Shown here piece by piece: positions 35,455-44,560 of a DNA stretch of 64,000 bases (positions within the stretch are counted from its first letter, which is position 1; each line of letters opens with the position of its first letter). Origin of the DNA: Pullulanibacillus camelliae (GTDB lineage Bacteria; Bacillota; Bacilli; Bacillales; Sporolactobacillaceae); contig NZ_BMIR01000007.1 in NCBI RefSeq assembly GCF_014642655.1, positions 62,001 to 126,000 of the forward strand, written 5' to 3'. Both the position numbers and the translations under genes were made by a program. The notes beneath the pieces were generated by a model. The model searched no databases and was not told where the DNA came from. It saw only the letters and a program-made list of their open reading frames with translations.

Positions 35455-37641
35455 ATGATCAGTCTTACTGAGCTTGAAAATGAGCAATCCCACCTAACCC
35501 TTTCTACACCCTATGTGAAAATTTTCAGAACGACCCAGCCCATCAATGAGGATGTCGAAGCGATTACAACAGAGCTTCTCATGGATTTAGACCACTATAA
35601 AGGTGCTTTATTCTCTAGTAATTTTGAATATACAGGCCGCTATACACGATGGGATGTCGGCTTTGTTAAGCCTCCATTAGAAATTCGCAGTCAAGGATCT
35701 GCTTTTACCATTCAGGCTTTAAATGCTAGAGGGCAGCTTTTACTCCCATTGATTTATTCTCATTTAGAGAACGCTGTTTTCTTACAAACAGTAGAATTAA
35801 ACAGTGAATCTTTGAGTGGTCACCTCCATTCCTCAAAGGCCATCCAAAATGAAGAGGAACGAACAAAGCAGATAACGATTTTTGATGTTTTGCGCCATCT
35901 TCAAAAGCTGTTTCGTTCTTCAGATGATGCCTTTTTGGGACTTTATGGCGCCTTTGGCTTCGATTTAATTTTTCAATTTGAGCACATTCAGCAGGAAAAA
36001 ATGCGTGACCTGCATCAGGATGATATCCATTTGTTTTTACCTGATGAGCTCTATGTCGTTGACCGTAAGAAGGACATCGCCTTTAGAATTAGCTATGATT
36101 TTGAAGTTCAAGGGCAATCGACGACAGGACTCCAAAGAGACGGTGCCTACACCGACTACACCTTTAAGCCTAATCAAGAACTGTTAAACACAAATAAGGA
36201 TAAAGGCTATTATGCTGATTTGGTGAAAAAGGCCAAACCTTATTTTTATAGAGGAGACCTTTTTGAGGTTGTTCCAACACGTGTCTTATATAAAGCCTCG
36301 CCCCTTAAGCCCTCCGAGGTCTTTGTACAATTGCGAGAAATGAATCCAAGTCCTTATGGGTTTATCATTCATCTTGGAGAGGATTTTTTGGTGGGGTCTT
36401 CACCAGAAATGTACGTTAGAGTAGAAGGAAAACGTGTAGAAACCTGTCCAATTTCTGGAACCATCCAGCGAGGAAACAACGCCATTGAGGACGCAGACAA
36501 TATTAAATCTTTGTTAAATTCAGTCAAAGAAGAAAGCGAACTTACCATGTGCACAGACGTAGACCGCAATGATAAATCACGTGTTTGTGTTCCAGGATCT
36601 GTTAAGGTCATCGGGCGCAGACAAATTGAGGCCTATTCGCATTTGTTTCACACGGTCGATCATATCGAAGGAGAATTACGACCAGAATTTGATGCCTTTG
36701 ATGCATTCATGACGCATATGTGGGCTGTGACGGTTACGGGAGCCCCAAAGCTCGATGCCCTTCGCTGGATTGAGAAATATGAAGAAACACCAAGGAAATG
36801 GTACGGGGGAGCGGTAGGCTGGTATACCTTTGATGGCCAATTAAATACAGGATTAACCTTGCGAACGGCGCGCTTGAACAATGGCTTAGCTGAAATTCGT
36901 GTAGGGGCAACGTTGTTACATGAGTCTGATCCGTTGGCAGAGGAAAAGGAGACGGAAATCAAAGTGGCAGCACTTGAAAAAGCGCTTATTCCTAAGCAAG
37001 CTACTCCAACGGGTATATCAGAAGCTCTGGAGCATTTAGGGCGGGGTAAAACCATATTGCTTGTTGATCATGAAGATTCATTTGTCCATACGTTAGCAAA
37101 CTATTTTAAACAAACAGGAGCTGAGGTCATCACGTGTCGTTCAGAGGTAGCACGTGATCAATTACAGGAAAAGCATTTTGATCTCGTGGTCTTGTCCCCA
37201 GGTCCTGGTCGTCCTGAGCGCTTTCGGCTTGAGGAAACGATTGATTTAGCTGTGCAAAAAGCCATGCCAATCTTTGGAGTCTGTCTTGGGATGCAAGGTA
37301 TTGCTGAGTATTTTGGTGGGCGACTTGATGTGTTATCAGTGCCATGCCATGGCACGCCATCAACACTTACAATCTTAGAACCAAATGGCCTTTTTAAAGG
37401 CATTGATACGATGAAAGTGGGCCGTTACCACTCCTTATTTGTGGCTGAGCTGCCAGAGCCTTTAATTGGTACAGCAGTCACCGACGATAATGTTTTAATG
37501 GCTTTAAAACACCGCACACTTCCTATTTACGGCGTTCAGTTTCATCCGGAATCCATTTTAAGTACATTTGAGGAGAAAGGGATATTGCTTGTCCAAAATC
37601 TTATGAAGATCCTTTCAGACCGAACCTCAATTTATTCATGA
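35455..37641 (+). CDS. trpEG: Fused anthranilate synthase TrpE-TrpG
   Basis: A 728-residue fusion making anthranilate from chorismate and glutamine. Residues 1 to about 520 are the chorismate-binding TrpE part (VGSSPEMYVRVEGKRVETCPISGTIQ, DVDRNDKSRVC, VTGAPKLDALRWIE, YGGAVGWYTFDG). Residues about 535-728 are a class I glutaminase (VLSPGPGRPE, GVCLGMQGIAEYFGG with Cys, GVQFHPES). Fusions of this length are known from Rhizobium and some other groups; Bacillus usually has separate genes. The TRAP site upstream supports a tryptophan role over a phenazine PhzE-like one. No other trp gene is in the window. Confidence 0.9.
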   Translation: MISLTELENEQSHLTLSTPYVKIFRTTQPINEDVEAITTELLMDLDHYKGALFSSNFEYTGRYTRWDVGFVKPPLEIRSQGSAFTIQALNARGQLLLPLIYSHLENAVFLQTVELNSESLSGHLHSSKAIQNEEERTKQITIFDVLRHLQKLFRSSDDAFLGLYGAFGFDLIFQFEHIQQEKMRDLHQDDIHLFLPDELYVVDRKKDIAFRISYDFEVQGQSTTGLQRDGAYTDYTFKPNQELLNTNKDKGYYADLVKKAKPYFYRGDLFEVVPTRVLYKASPLKPSEVFVQLREMNPSPYGFIIHLGEDFLVGSSPEMYVRVEGKRVETCPISGTIQRGNNAIEDADNIKSLLNSVKEESELTMCTDVDRNDKSRVCVPGSVKVIGRRQIEAYSHLFHTVDHIEGELRPEFDAFDAFMTHMWAVTVTGAPKLDALRWIEKYEETPRKWYGGAVGWYTFDGQLNTGLTLRTARLNNGLAEIRVGATLLHESDPLAEEKETEIKVAALEKALIPKQATPTGISEALEHLGRGKTILLVDHEDSFVHTLANYFKQTGAEVITCRSEVARDQLQEKHFDLVVLSPGPGRPERFRLEETIDLAVQKAMPIFGVCLGMQGIAEYFGGRLDVLSVPCHGTPSTLTILEPNGLFKGIDTMKVGRYHSLFVAELPEPLIGTAVTDDNVLMALKHRTLPIYGVQFHPESILSTFEEKGILLVQNLMKILSDRTSIYS

Positions 37642-37789
37642 TTCTCTGAAGCTTACTTATTGAAGGAGACTGAGACCTACTAAAAGGACTCACCTTCAAG
37701 CTGAAGGATAAGGTTTTAAAAGGAGATAGGGAAAGCGGAAGCGTAGTCAAAATCCGGTGACTCCGGCGGGAAGAGAAGTTGTTTGGCGG

Positions 37790-37852
37790 AACGCTTCATG
37801 ATGTACCAAAAAGCCAAACGCATGCCTTTAAAAATGTGCATGCGTTCGGCTT
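37790..37852. repeat. Hairpin repeat, copy 2 (relative of 6571-6634)
   Basis: ACGCTTCATGAT lead-in and a 15-bp stem, AAGCCAAACGCATGC / GCATGCGTTCGGCTT, with one mismatch. The rest of the gap 37642-38208 is GC-variable, and I see no gene in it that I would support. Confidence 0.6.
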
Positions 37853-38208
37853 CTTTATGTCCTAAATATTTCTGCCCCAGCGCCTTTATATCTTTAGAAT
37901 TTATACCTTAAGTCGTGAATGTCAATGCTGATTGATACTCCGCAGATGCTTATCATAGTTTTACGTTGCAGAAGGGTGACGCTGATAAAAGTGGCCAAAG
38001 ATTTGCGTAAGAATAAGGCCAAAAAAATAGGAAAGGTGAGAGCCGTTGCGGTAACAGCAAATAACCAATGGTGCCGCAATGATTCTAGCCTCTGTTTTTT
38101 TATTGCGAAATCATTTGTTATTAAAAGCCCGCTCTTACAGAAGATAACGCATTTTTCACATATTCTTTTGCATTTTAGACAAAATAATGCGTGAAAGGAT
38201 GGATCGAT

Positions 38209-38337
38209 ATGAGCGAAAATAATTCTTCACACTATGATCACTCACGAACAAGGCGCTTTAAAGCTTTTGGTTGGGGATTACTTATTTTATTTATCATCTT
38301 GTTTTTAGTTATCTATGCTTTTAACCGTATGTTATAA
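38209..38337 (+). CDS. Small single-span membrane protein, 42 residues
   Basis: MSENNSSHYDHSRTRRF followed by one hydrophobic helix (GWGLLILFIILFLVIYAF) and a short tail. The positive N-terminal side suggests it stays in the cytosol. The ribosome site AAAGGATGG is well placed, and a terminator follows the stop codon within 30 bases. I do not recognise the family. Confidence 0.55.
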   Translation: MSENNSSHYDHSRTRRFKAFGWGLLILFIILFLVIYAFNRML

Positions 38338-38363
38338 GCCTTGACGAATAAAAGTGAGAAAAG

Positions 38364-38397
38364 AAAAAGCTTGGGCATTTTTAGTCCAAGCTTCTTA
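38364..38397. terminator. Bidirectional terminator
   Basis: AAGCTTGG / CCAAGCTT with an 11-base loop, flanked by A and T runs, between the small membrane protein gene and the convergent FbpA-like gene. Confidence 0.75.
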
Positions 38398-38553
38398 CTT
38401 TAAATGTAGATTGAGATGAATTCGATCATAATAAGAACGTAAATACTGAACCGGAAACTCATAAAGCTGTTTTCCCTTTATTTTATAAATACCCATCTTT
38501 AAAAGCTTCTGGATATATACTTGTTTAGTGTCATTCGCATGATTGTTAATCAC
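38395..38553 (-). CDS. FbpA-like small basic protein, 52 residues
   Basis: Short basic protein with KQVYIQKLLKMGIYKIKGKQLYEF, the pattern of the Fur-regulated basic protein FbpA family (tyrosine-leucine rich, ...LGIYK...QLYEL). In B. subtilis such proteins assist the iron-sparing response. It starts at GTG, 7 bases after GGGAGGT. I see no Fur box in the 100 bases upstream, so iron control is not shown. The region 38554-39050 has only stop-ridden remnants. Confidence 0.55.
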   Translation of the reverse strand: MINNHANDTKQVYIQKLLKMGIYKIKGKQLYEFPVQYLRSYYDRIHLNLHLK

Positions 38554-38619
38554 CGATCATACCTCCCAAACTCACTTTTCCCATTTCCTTTATTTTTTAA
38601 ACTCATTTTTAAAATTTAA

Positions 38620-39000
38620 CGCATAATCATGAGCAAGTGTTGAATTATGATAGGATTTTTAAAGTGTTGGATTTAAGATAGAGCACCAGCCTTGGATCAT
38701 GTCGCCCAAAGTATTAAAAAACAGCTTGTTCAATCGTCTAAAAATTGGTAAAGTAGTGTCAATGGTTAAATCACTCAAAGCTTGCTCAAATTCTATAAAG
38801 ACCATCACGACGTTTTCCGTCTCTATGATGCTGCTGCTCACTCGTTATATCTTCTAAAGCGTTGGATTCCACATTATACCTTGGCAAACAGGCTGACTCT
38901 TGACGAACTTTCAGCAACTTTTCACTATTGCCACCAAAGAGCGGCGTTATGATCTGCCGTGCTTTGTGCTGTAGCCTTCATCGAAACCATCTATAAAAAT
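38620..39000. other. Gap with decayed coding-like sequence
   Basis: Plus-strand pieces such as FRLYDAAAHSLYLLKRWIPHYTLANRLTLDELSATF are interrupted by stops and frame changes. It may be an old pseudogene of unknown family. No intact gene is supported here. Confidence 0.2.
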
Positions 39001-39063
39001 GATGTGTGTGTCTAAGCGCCGACAATTGAGGAGCAAGTATTAGCGTAAAAAGGGATGAGGATT

Positions 39064-39546
39064 ATGGAATGTGTACCTACACATGCACTAAAAAAAGCAA
39101 CGCTTACTGATTTTTTTACAACACATTGGGGCAGTACTGAAATGGTGATTTCTAGTGGTGTTTATCGGTGCGATGAGCTAGATGGATTTGCCATCTTATC
39201 TGAAAAGGGGTGTCTTATTGGGCTCATTACATATATTCTAAGGGAGAAGGAGTGTGAAATCATTTCCTTGGACAGTCTTGAAGAAAATAAGGGGATAGGC
39301 ACACAATTGATCAATCGTGTAGAGGAAGAAGCGCTTCGCGGTGGTCGCCTTTTGGTAAAGCTCATTACCACCAATGATAATATGCACGCATTAGGCTTTT
39401 ACCAAAAGCGCGGGTATCGATTGGTTAAGGTGCTTTTGAATGCAGTTGATGAAGCTCGTAAGTTGAAGCCTGAGATTCCTAAAATGGCTAATAACGGCAT
39501 CCCCATTCTGGATGAGTGGTTGCTTGAAAAGTCTCTTTCGTTATAA
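39064..39546 (+). CDS. GNAT-family N-acetyltransferase
   Basis: About 160 residues. The acetyl-CoA loop is LEENKGIGTQLINRVEEEA, followed by VKLITTNDNMHALGFYQKRGYRLVKV, typical of small GNAT enzymes. The acceptor is unknown. ATG 39064 is preferred over 39055 because the latter has no spacing from the GGG ribosome site. Confidence 0.75.
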   Translation: MECVPTHALKKATLTDFFTTHWGSTEMVISSGVYRCDELDGFAILSEKGCLIGLITYILREKECEIISLDSLEENKGIGTQLINRVEEEALRGGRLLVKLITTNDNMHALGFYQKRGYRLVKVLLNAVDEARKLKPEIPKMANNGIPILDEWLLEKSLSL

Positions 39547-39644
39547 CAAGAGCTAAACGGATGAAGCTTTTAAGACGAGGCAACAGAGCCTTAATCTCAC
39601 TGTGTATAATTTTTTCTTGATTTTATTGAACGGGAGGATTATGA

Positions 39645-39848
39645 ATGAAAACAAGACTATTTTTAGATAATGGCCGTATGTATGAGATTGAGTCCGATGT
39701 ACAATCATTATTAAACAATCACTTAACGGATGAAAATGGCGAGCTCCACAATGCATTTGTCCAACTTGAAGATTTCTATATTAATCCTCAGCATATTGCA
39801 GCACTCGAAGAAATAGATGAGAAGAAGCACTCATCCATCGGCTTTTAA
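39645..39848 (+). CDS. Conserved hypothetical protein, 67 residues
   Basis: A small acidic protein (MKTRLFLDNGRMYEIESDV...FVQLEDFYINPQHIAALEEIDEKK) with no membrane segment. The wording fits a short beta-rich fold. GGGAGGA six bases before the ATG and a terminator just after the stop codon support expression. Function unknown. Confidence 0.65.
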   Translation: MKTRLFLDNGRMYEIESDVQSLLNNHLTDENGELHNAFVQLEDFYINPQHIAALEEIDEKKHSSIGF

Positions 39849-39871
39849 GCACCTCTAAGAGGGTGCTTTTT
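39847..39871 (+). terminator. Terminator after the 67-residue protein
   Basis: AAGCACC...GGTGCTT with TTTTAT, overlapping the stop codon. Confidence 0.75.
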
Positions 39872-39964
39872 ATATGGAATGAGAAAAGCATGCCCGGTTC
39901 TTGTCCTTAGTATAGAGCAAGAGCATCAGCAGATATGAAATAGGCTTCATTGCCTGATCAAGTG

Positions 39965-40130
39965 GATTGGAGTGCAAGGCACGAGATTCGGAACACTCTA
40001 AAATCATGTGTTCCTTGGGCGCCGCTGACTCATGATGCGGAGACTAGAGTCCTGCGGGAGGTGGGAGATCAGCAGCGCGAAGGCGCTTATCACTCCCCTG
40101 CGGAAAGCAAGCGGCCTGAAGCGGAAATCC
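39965..40130 (+). repeat. GC-rich hairpin repeat, divergent copy
   Basis: Begins GATTGGAGTG and ends GCGGAAATCC, with GACTAGAGTCCTGCGGGAG and CCCCTGCGGAAAGC in the middle, as in the copies at 48489 and 61748. Short ORFs across it have no coding character. Confidence 0.6.
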
Positions 40131-40235
40131 GCACCGTCCTCATAATCAGAAATTTTATACTTTCTGATCTCTTTAGAAACTTGGCTTGCACCACTTTGCT
40201 AGTATTCCTGATGTGATTTTTGCAAATCACACACT

Positions 40236-40328
40236 TAGGTTGGCGCCAAGCCTTAGAAGGCGAAAGTCAAAGTGACACTTATACTCTCTTCCTTTATGAG
40301 CGTCAGCGAAGTTATAAATTCGGATAGT
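40236..40328 (+). repeat. Diverged relative of the 101-bp structured repeat
   Basis: GGCGAAAGTCAAAGTGACACTT...TACT, CTTCCTTTATGAGCGTCAGCGAA and TTATAAATTCGGATAGT follow copies 1 and 2 closely. The 5' hairpin arm is changed to TTGGCGCCAAGCC. Confidence 0.7.
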
Positions 40329-40481
40329 ATAAAAAAGCAATTATCTCTTATACTTGTAACGGAGAACTATAGCATCCTTTTGATTAAAAATGCAAAATAG
40401 CATTTTACTTTATTGAAAGTCATGATAAAATGACTGGAATGATAACAGTGTGCTAAACCTTTGAGATTAGGAGTCTATAAA

Positions 40482-41681
40482 ATGAGATCGTTTACTTTGG
40501 CATCTTATGCGACGTATTTTTTAGCAGGATTAGTGGTGACTACATTAGGATCAGTCATGCCGCAATTACTTAATCATTATGATTTGTCCTATACAAAAGG
40601 TGGAGAATTGGTTTTTGTTGGGTCTATCGGTTTTTTATTTGGTGTCCCGATTTCTACATTACTCCTTTCTCATTGGGGCGAAAAATTGATTTTAGCTTTT
40701 GGGGCCAGCTTGATAGCCGTTGCTCAATTTGGCTTTTTCTTCTTGCCATCCTATCATTGGCTTTTTGTTTTCAATTTTATCAATAATACTGGTGCGGCTA
40801 TTTTCGAAACCATCGTGGCGACACTTATCATGGAGGTGTTTGTAGGCAGGAGAGCTGTCATGATGAGCTATCTCGAGGTTTCATTTGGTCTTGGTGCTTT
40901 TGTCATGCCGCTCATTGCCAGTGCGTTTATTGCGTTTAGCGCTTGGCGTTTTTCCTTCTTTATCTCAGGAAGCATTGCTTTGGTCATGATGGGACTATGG
41001 TTAAAGGTCACTTATTCAAAAACTGATATTGATGACTCCAAAGCCATGGATGCCGCTGCGCCTTCTCCCATACACATGAAAAAATATGTGAAATGGATGG
41101 TCTTTGCACTTTTTGTTGGGATGATCTGCCTCTATACAGGCATTGAAGGAAGCTTAAATAATTTTCTTTCCTCGATCTTTATTCACTACCTGCATGCCAT
41201 CCCGTATGTCGCTTCACTTAGCATTGGTGCTTTTTGGGTAACCATGGTCCTTGGTCGGATGGTAACAGGTATAATGATTCGAAGGGTCACTTATGATCTT
41301 TTTTTAACAGCAAGCATCTGCAGCACGATTCTTTGCTTTATTGCTTTTATTCTCTTACGGCAGCAATGGGTTGGTTTTCTGCTTGTTATTTGTTTAGGGT
41401 TTACGATGTCTGGCATTTATTCCATTACCATGGTGTACGCCAATCATAGCTTTCCAGGATTATCTAGACAAATCACCAGTACAATTACCGCCTTCGCAGG
41501 CATTGGCAATGCTGCATTTCCCGCATTAGTTGGCATGACAATGGACGCTGCAAGCATACAAGCAGCACTATGGTTGATCGTTGGCTTTTCACTTTTGTAC
41601 CTATTCGGCCTCATTTTTATCTCGAGGTTGCATCGGAAAAAACAAGAGCACCCTCTTGATATCAAGAGTGGTGCATCTTAA
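40482..41681 (+). CDS. Major facilitator superfamily transporter
   Basis: About 399 residues with twelve hydrophobic helices in two halves joined by a short cytosolic loop (TYSKTDIDDSKAMDAAAPSP). The cytoplasmic loop 2-3 motif is weak (LLSHWGEKLIL). Substrate unknown; the helix wording is of the sugar/aromatic or drug type. ATG 40482 follows TAGGAG by eight bases; 40461 is a less likely start. It is convergent with the next transporter. Confidence 0.8.
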   Translation: MRSFTLASYATYFLAGLVVTTLGSVMPQLLNHYDLSYTKGGELVFVGSIGFLFGVPISTLLLSHWGEKLILAFGASLIAVAQFGFFFLPSYHWLFVFNFINNTGAAIFETIVATLIMEVFVGRRAVMMSYLEVSFGLGAFVMPLIASAFIAFSAWRFSFFISGSIALVMMGLWLKVTYSKTDIDDSKAMDAAAPSPIHMKKYVKWMVFALFVGMICLYTGIEGSLNNFLSSIFIHYLHAIPYVASLSIGAFWVTMVLGRMVTGIMIRRVTYDLFLTASICSTILCFIAFILLRQQWVGFLLVICLGFTMSGIYSITMVYANHSFPGLSRQITSTITAFAGIGNAAFPALVGMTMDAASIQAALWLIVGFSLLYLFGLIFISRLHRKKQEHPLDIKSGAS

Positions 41682-41706
41682 ACGCTGATATAGTAACATG
41701 ATGTGA

Positions 41707-43050
41707 TTATTTGCTAGGGGCTTTGCTCCTAAGGTCGCGCTCAATTTCTTCTAAGCTGCGGCCTTTTGTTTCGGGGACAAATCGTGACACAAAGATAAAG
41801 GCTAGGACGCCAATAATGGCGAAGATGATAAAGACCCAAGCTACACCTAAAGAGGCCGATAATACAGGGAAAAGGAAAGAGACAACAAGATTACCTAATG
41901 AGAGAAACAGTGTTGTAATTCCGGTGCCTGCACCGCGTGCTTTTAAAGGGAAAAGCTCAGGAAGAATGACCCAAACGGCTGGTCCCCATGTCGCTGCAAA
42001 GAACACAATAAATAATCCTAGAAAAACAACGGTTAGCCAAGCGGTTGTTGTTGTTAATCCAGCGGTGAAGATAATCATCGCTAAAATAAATAAACTGAGT
42101 GACATGCCTACATTGCCCCAAAGCATAAGTTTTTTTCGCCCCAGTTTATCGATGACAGCAATGGCGACGAAGGTCATAAGCACATTCACGATGCCAATAC
42201 CAACAGTCCCTAAAATAGAGGAAGAGTCAGCCAGCCCTGCTTTAGAAAAAATGGTTGGTGCATAATAAATCACAGCATTAATTCCAATGATTTGTTGAAA
42301 AATAGCAAGCCCTATCCCTGCAATAAGCATGGGACGAATCCAAGAGGATTTCAGGATACTCCAAGCATCCTCTTGATTTTTTTCGGTTTCCTTCATCTCG
42401 TCTACTTCTTTATCGATTTCATGGGTAGCGTGGGTGAATGCCATGACACGGCGCGCTTCATCCTCGCGATTCCTTTTGATGAGCCAACGGGGACTTTCTG
42501 GCATAAACGCTGTTCCAATTAACATGATAACTGCGGGTAAGGCTGCTAAACCTAACATCCACCGCCAGCCCTCACTCGCAGTAAAGATATAATTTATGAT
42601 ATAAGCAATGAGTATACCAATCGTGATCATCAGCTGATTTAAAGATGCCAGGGAACCACGGATGTGAGTGGGGGCCATTTCTGACAAATAGACAGGAACG
42701 AGCGCTGTTGAACCGCCAACAGCCAATCCTAAAATGATTCTGGAAATAACGAGAAAGGAAGCGTTTGTTGAAAAGGCCGCACACAATGCACCGATGATGA
42801 AGATGATGGAAATCAATGAGACAACACGTCGTCGTCCCCATCGATCGGAGAGTGGCCCGCTAAGTCCTGAGCCTACAATCGCCCCAATAAGTAGGGCACT
42901 GACTACAAAACCTTGCATAAAATCATTTAATGGAATATCTTTCTTTATGAATAAAAGGGCACCAGAAATAACACCTGTATCATACCCATAAAGCAGACCA
43001 CCAAGTGCACCAAAAAAATAGATCAAGCCTTTATTTGTTTTATTAAACAT
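41707..43050 (-). CDS. Sugar porter (MFS, XylE/IolT/AraE type)
   Basis: About 447 residues, twelve helices. Sugar porter signatures are present: GYDTGVISGALLFI, DRWGRRRVV (loop 2-3), PESPRWLIKRNREDEA (loop 6-7), QQIGINAVIYYAP and PETKGRSLEEIE at the C-terminus. It should be a proton-coupled importer of a pentose, hexose or inositol. The start at 43050 follows GAAGGAGGG. A perfect cre consensus lies upstream, in the gap shared with the aldo/keto reductase gene. Confidence 0.88.
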   Translation of the reverse strand: MFNKTNKGLIYFFGALGGLLYGYDTGVISGALLFIKKDIPLNDFMQGFVVSALLIGAIVGSGLSGPLSDRWGRRRVVSLISIIFIIGALCAAFSTNASFLVISRIILGLAVGGSTALVPVYLSEMAPTHIRGSLASLNQLMITIGILIAYIINYIFTASEGWRWMLGLAALPAVIMLIGTAFMPESPRWLIKRNREDEARRVMAFTHATHEIDKEVDEMKETEKNQEDAWSILKSSWIRPMLIAGIGLAIFQQIIGINAVIYYAPTIFSKAGLADSSSILGTVGIGIVNVLMTFVAIAVIDKLGRKKLMLWGNVGMSLSLFILAMIIFTAGLTTTTAWLTVVFLGLFIVFFAATWGPAVWVILPELFPLKARGAGTGITTLFLSLGNLVVSFLFPVLSASLGVAWVFIIFAIIGVLAFIFVSRFVPETKGRSLEEIERDLRSKAPSK

Positions 43051-43109
43051 GAAAGGTCCCTCCTTCAAGTCTTAGATGCAAAGGTTCTCAAAACCTCAAG
43101 TTCTTCCTT

Positions 43110-43145
43110 TTATTTATATTTCACTAAAATCTTGGATTCAAACAT
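43110..43145 (-). CDS. Possible 11-residue leader peptide before the sugar porter
   Basis: MFESKILVKYK behind AAAGGAGGGAG, an unusually strong ribosome site, about 60 bases before the transporter start codon. It may be a chance ORF or a translated leader. Confidence 0.3.
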   Translation of the reverse strand: MFESKILVKYK

Positions 43146-43176
43146 AAATCTCCCTCCTTTTGAGTGAGCAAGTTTT

Positions 43177-43190
43177 TGTGAGCGTTATCA
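43177..43190. promoter_or_regulatory. cre site (CcpA operator)
   Basis: TGTGAGCGTTATCA fits the degenerate cre consensus TGWNANCGNTNWCA at every position. It lies between the divergent sugar porter and aldo/keto reductase genes, so carbon catabolite control of one or both is expected. Confidence 0.65.
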
Positions 43191-43258
43191 TTGTGTGGAT
43201 TGCTGGTAACCCATTATACTAAGACCATACATATCTCTTATTAGGAGGAGAAGCTGAG

Positions 43259-44254
43259 ATGGTCTATCAGGCAAATGCAGGGCGTTATGAAATAATGCAC
43301 TATAATCGTACAGGGAGATCCGGGTTGCTTTTACCCGCCATTTCATTAGGGTTATGGCACAATTTTGGTGGAGTAGATACATTTGAAAACGGTCGAGCTA
43401 TGCTTCATAGGGCATTTGACTTGGGCATTACTCACTTTGACCTCGCCAACAATTATGGGCCACCTGCCGGATCAGCTGAAGAGCTATTTGGACGATTGCT
43501 TAAGACAGACTTTGCGCCTTATCGTGATGAACTGGTGATCTCAACAAAGGCCGGCTATTACATGTGGCCAGGGCCATATGGGGAGTGGGGATCCAAAAAA
43601 TATCTTATCGCTAGTCTGGATCAAAGTTTGAAGCGCACGGGATTGGACTATGTGGATATTTTTTACTCGCACCGTCCTGATCCAAATACACCGCTTGAAG
43701 AAACAATGATGGCCTTGGATCAAGTGGTTCGTCAAGGAAAGGCGCTCTATGTTGGCATCTCCAGCTATGATGTAACTCAAACCAAAGAAGCCATCAAAAT
43801 ATTAAAGGATTTGGGAACGCCCTTACTTATTCATCAACCGAATTATTCCATGCTCAACCGTTGGATTGAAGACGGGTTGACAGATGTTCTTGAAGAAAAT
43901 GGTGTGGGAAGCATTGCTTTTTGTCCGCTTGCTCAAGGCTTATTAACGAAAAAATATCTTAATGGTATCCCTGAGGATTCACGGGCTGCAAAACCCACTG
44001 GCGCTTTAAAAACCGAAGCGATCAATGATCACGTTCTGGAACAAATACAGGCATTAAACACTCTCGCTGAAAATCGTGGACAAAGCCTGGCACAAATGGC
44101 GCTCGCTTGGGCGCTTCATCAAGGAAAACTAACTTCTGTACTCATCGGTGCAAGCCGAGTCAGCCAGATCGAGGAAAATGTTAAAACCCTTCAACGTTTA
44201 ACCTTTACAAAAGATGAATTAGAAGCAATTGACCGCATTCTTCAATCCAAGTGA
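43259..44254 (+). CDS. Aldo/keto reductase (YghZ/MgrA type)
   Basis: A 331-residue NADPH-dependent reductase of the AKR fold. FDLANNYGPPAGSAEELFG carries the catalytic Asp and Tyr, VISTKAGYYMWPGPYG the Lys, and YVDIFYSHRPDPNTP the His region. The C-terminal cofactor loop is SVLIGASRVSQIEENV. Relatives reduce methylglyoxal or L-glyceraldehyde 3-phosphate. TAGGAGGAG lies just upstream. It is divergent from the sugar porter. Confidence 0.88.
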   Translation: MVYQANAGRYEIMHYNRTGRSGLLLPAISLGLWHNFGGVDTFENGRAMLHRAFDLGITHFDLANNYGPPAGSAEELFGRLLKTDFAPYRDELVISTKAGYYMWPGPYGEWGSKKYLIASLDQSLKRTGLDYVDIFYSHRPDPNTPLEETMMALDQVVRQGKALYVGISSYDVTQTKEAIKILKDLGTPLLIHQPNYSMLNRWIEDGLTDVLEENGVGSIAFCPLAQGLLTKKYLNGIPEDSRAAKPTGALKTEAINDHVLEQIQALNTLAENRGQSLAQMALAWALHQGKLTSVLIGASRVSQIEENVKTLQRLTFTKDELEAIDRILQSK

Positions 44255-44261
44255 AAATAGC

Positions 44262-44290
44262 TTGACAAATGTGTTGACTTTGACGATAAT
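44262..44290 (+). promoter_or_regulatory. Promoter of the proBA operon
   Basis: TTGACA (44262-44267), 17-bp spacer, GATAAT (44285-44290). Confidence 0.75.
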
Positions 44291-44296
44291 TATTTT

Positions 44297-44560
44297 TAAT
44301 TATCATACGTTAAGCCTTGATATGGACCAATCGATGAGAGGCACATCATAAGAGAGTGGAATTCTAGGCTGAAAAATTCCATTGATGTTAGTTATCGTAC
44401 CCATCCATGGAGCTGCTGAGGGTGGCAACTCGGCCGTTTTCCCGCGTTAGGGGATTTCAAGTGGATCTTTTTAGCTCCTATGAGCCTAAAGGTCAATCAA
44501 GGTGGTACCGCGGAAAAAACTCCTTCCGTCCTTTTTAATTAAAGGATGGAAGGGGTTTTT
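44297..44560 (+). ncRNA. T-box leader, proline type, with terminator
   Basis: The T-box core AAGGTGGTACCGCGG lies at about 44500-44514, and the terminator stem (CTCCTTCC...GGAAGGGG then TTTTT) at 44520-44560. In stem I, TACCCATCC aligns with the AACTCGTCC of the leuA T-box, which gives CCC (Pro) at 44400-44402 as specifier codon. Uncharged tRNA-Pro would thus allow proBA transcription when proline is low. Confidence 0.9.

Noticed and set aside
37894-38194. Overlapping 61- and 91-codon ORFs on both strands
   Set aside because: Neither has a convincing ribosome site or recognisable motif; the stretch looks non-coding.
39950-40216. 88-codon ORF on the plus strand
   Set aside because: It reads through the GC-rich hairpin repeat; relatives of that repeat at 48489 and 61748 have different frames.
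41711-42265. 184-codon ORF antisense to the sugar porter
   Set aside because: The minus-strand gene has all sugar porter motifs; the antisense frame has Lys/Thr/Pro-rich wording typical of a shadow frame.
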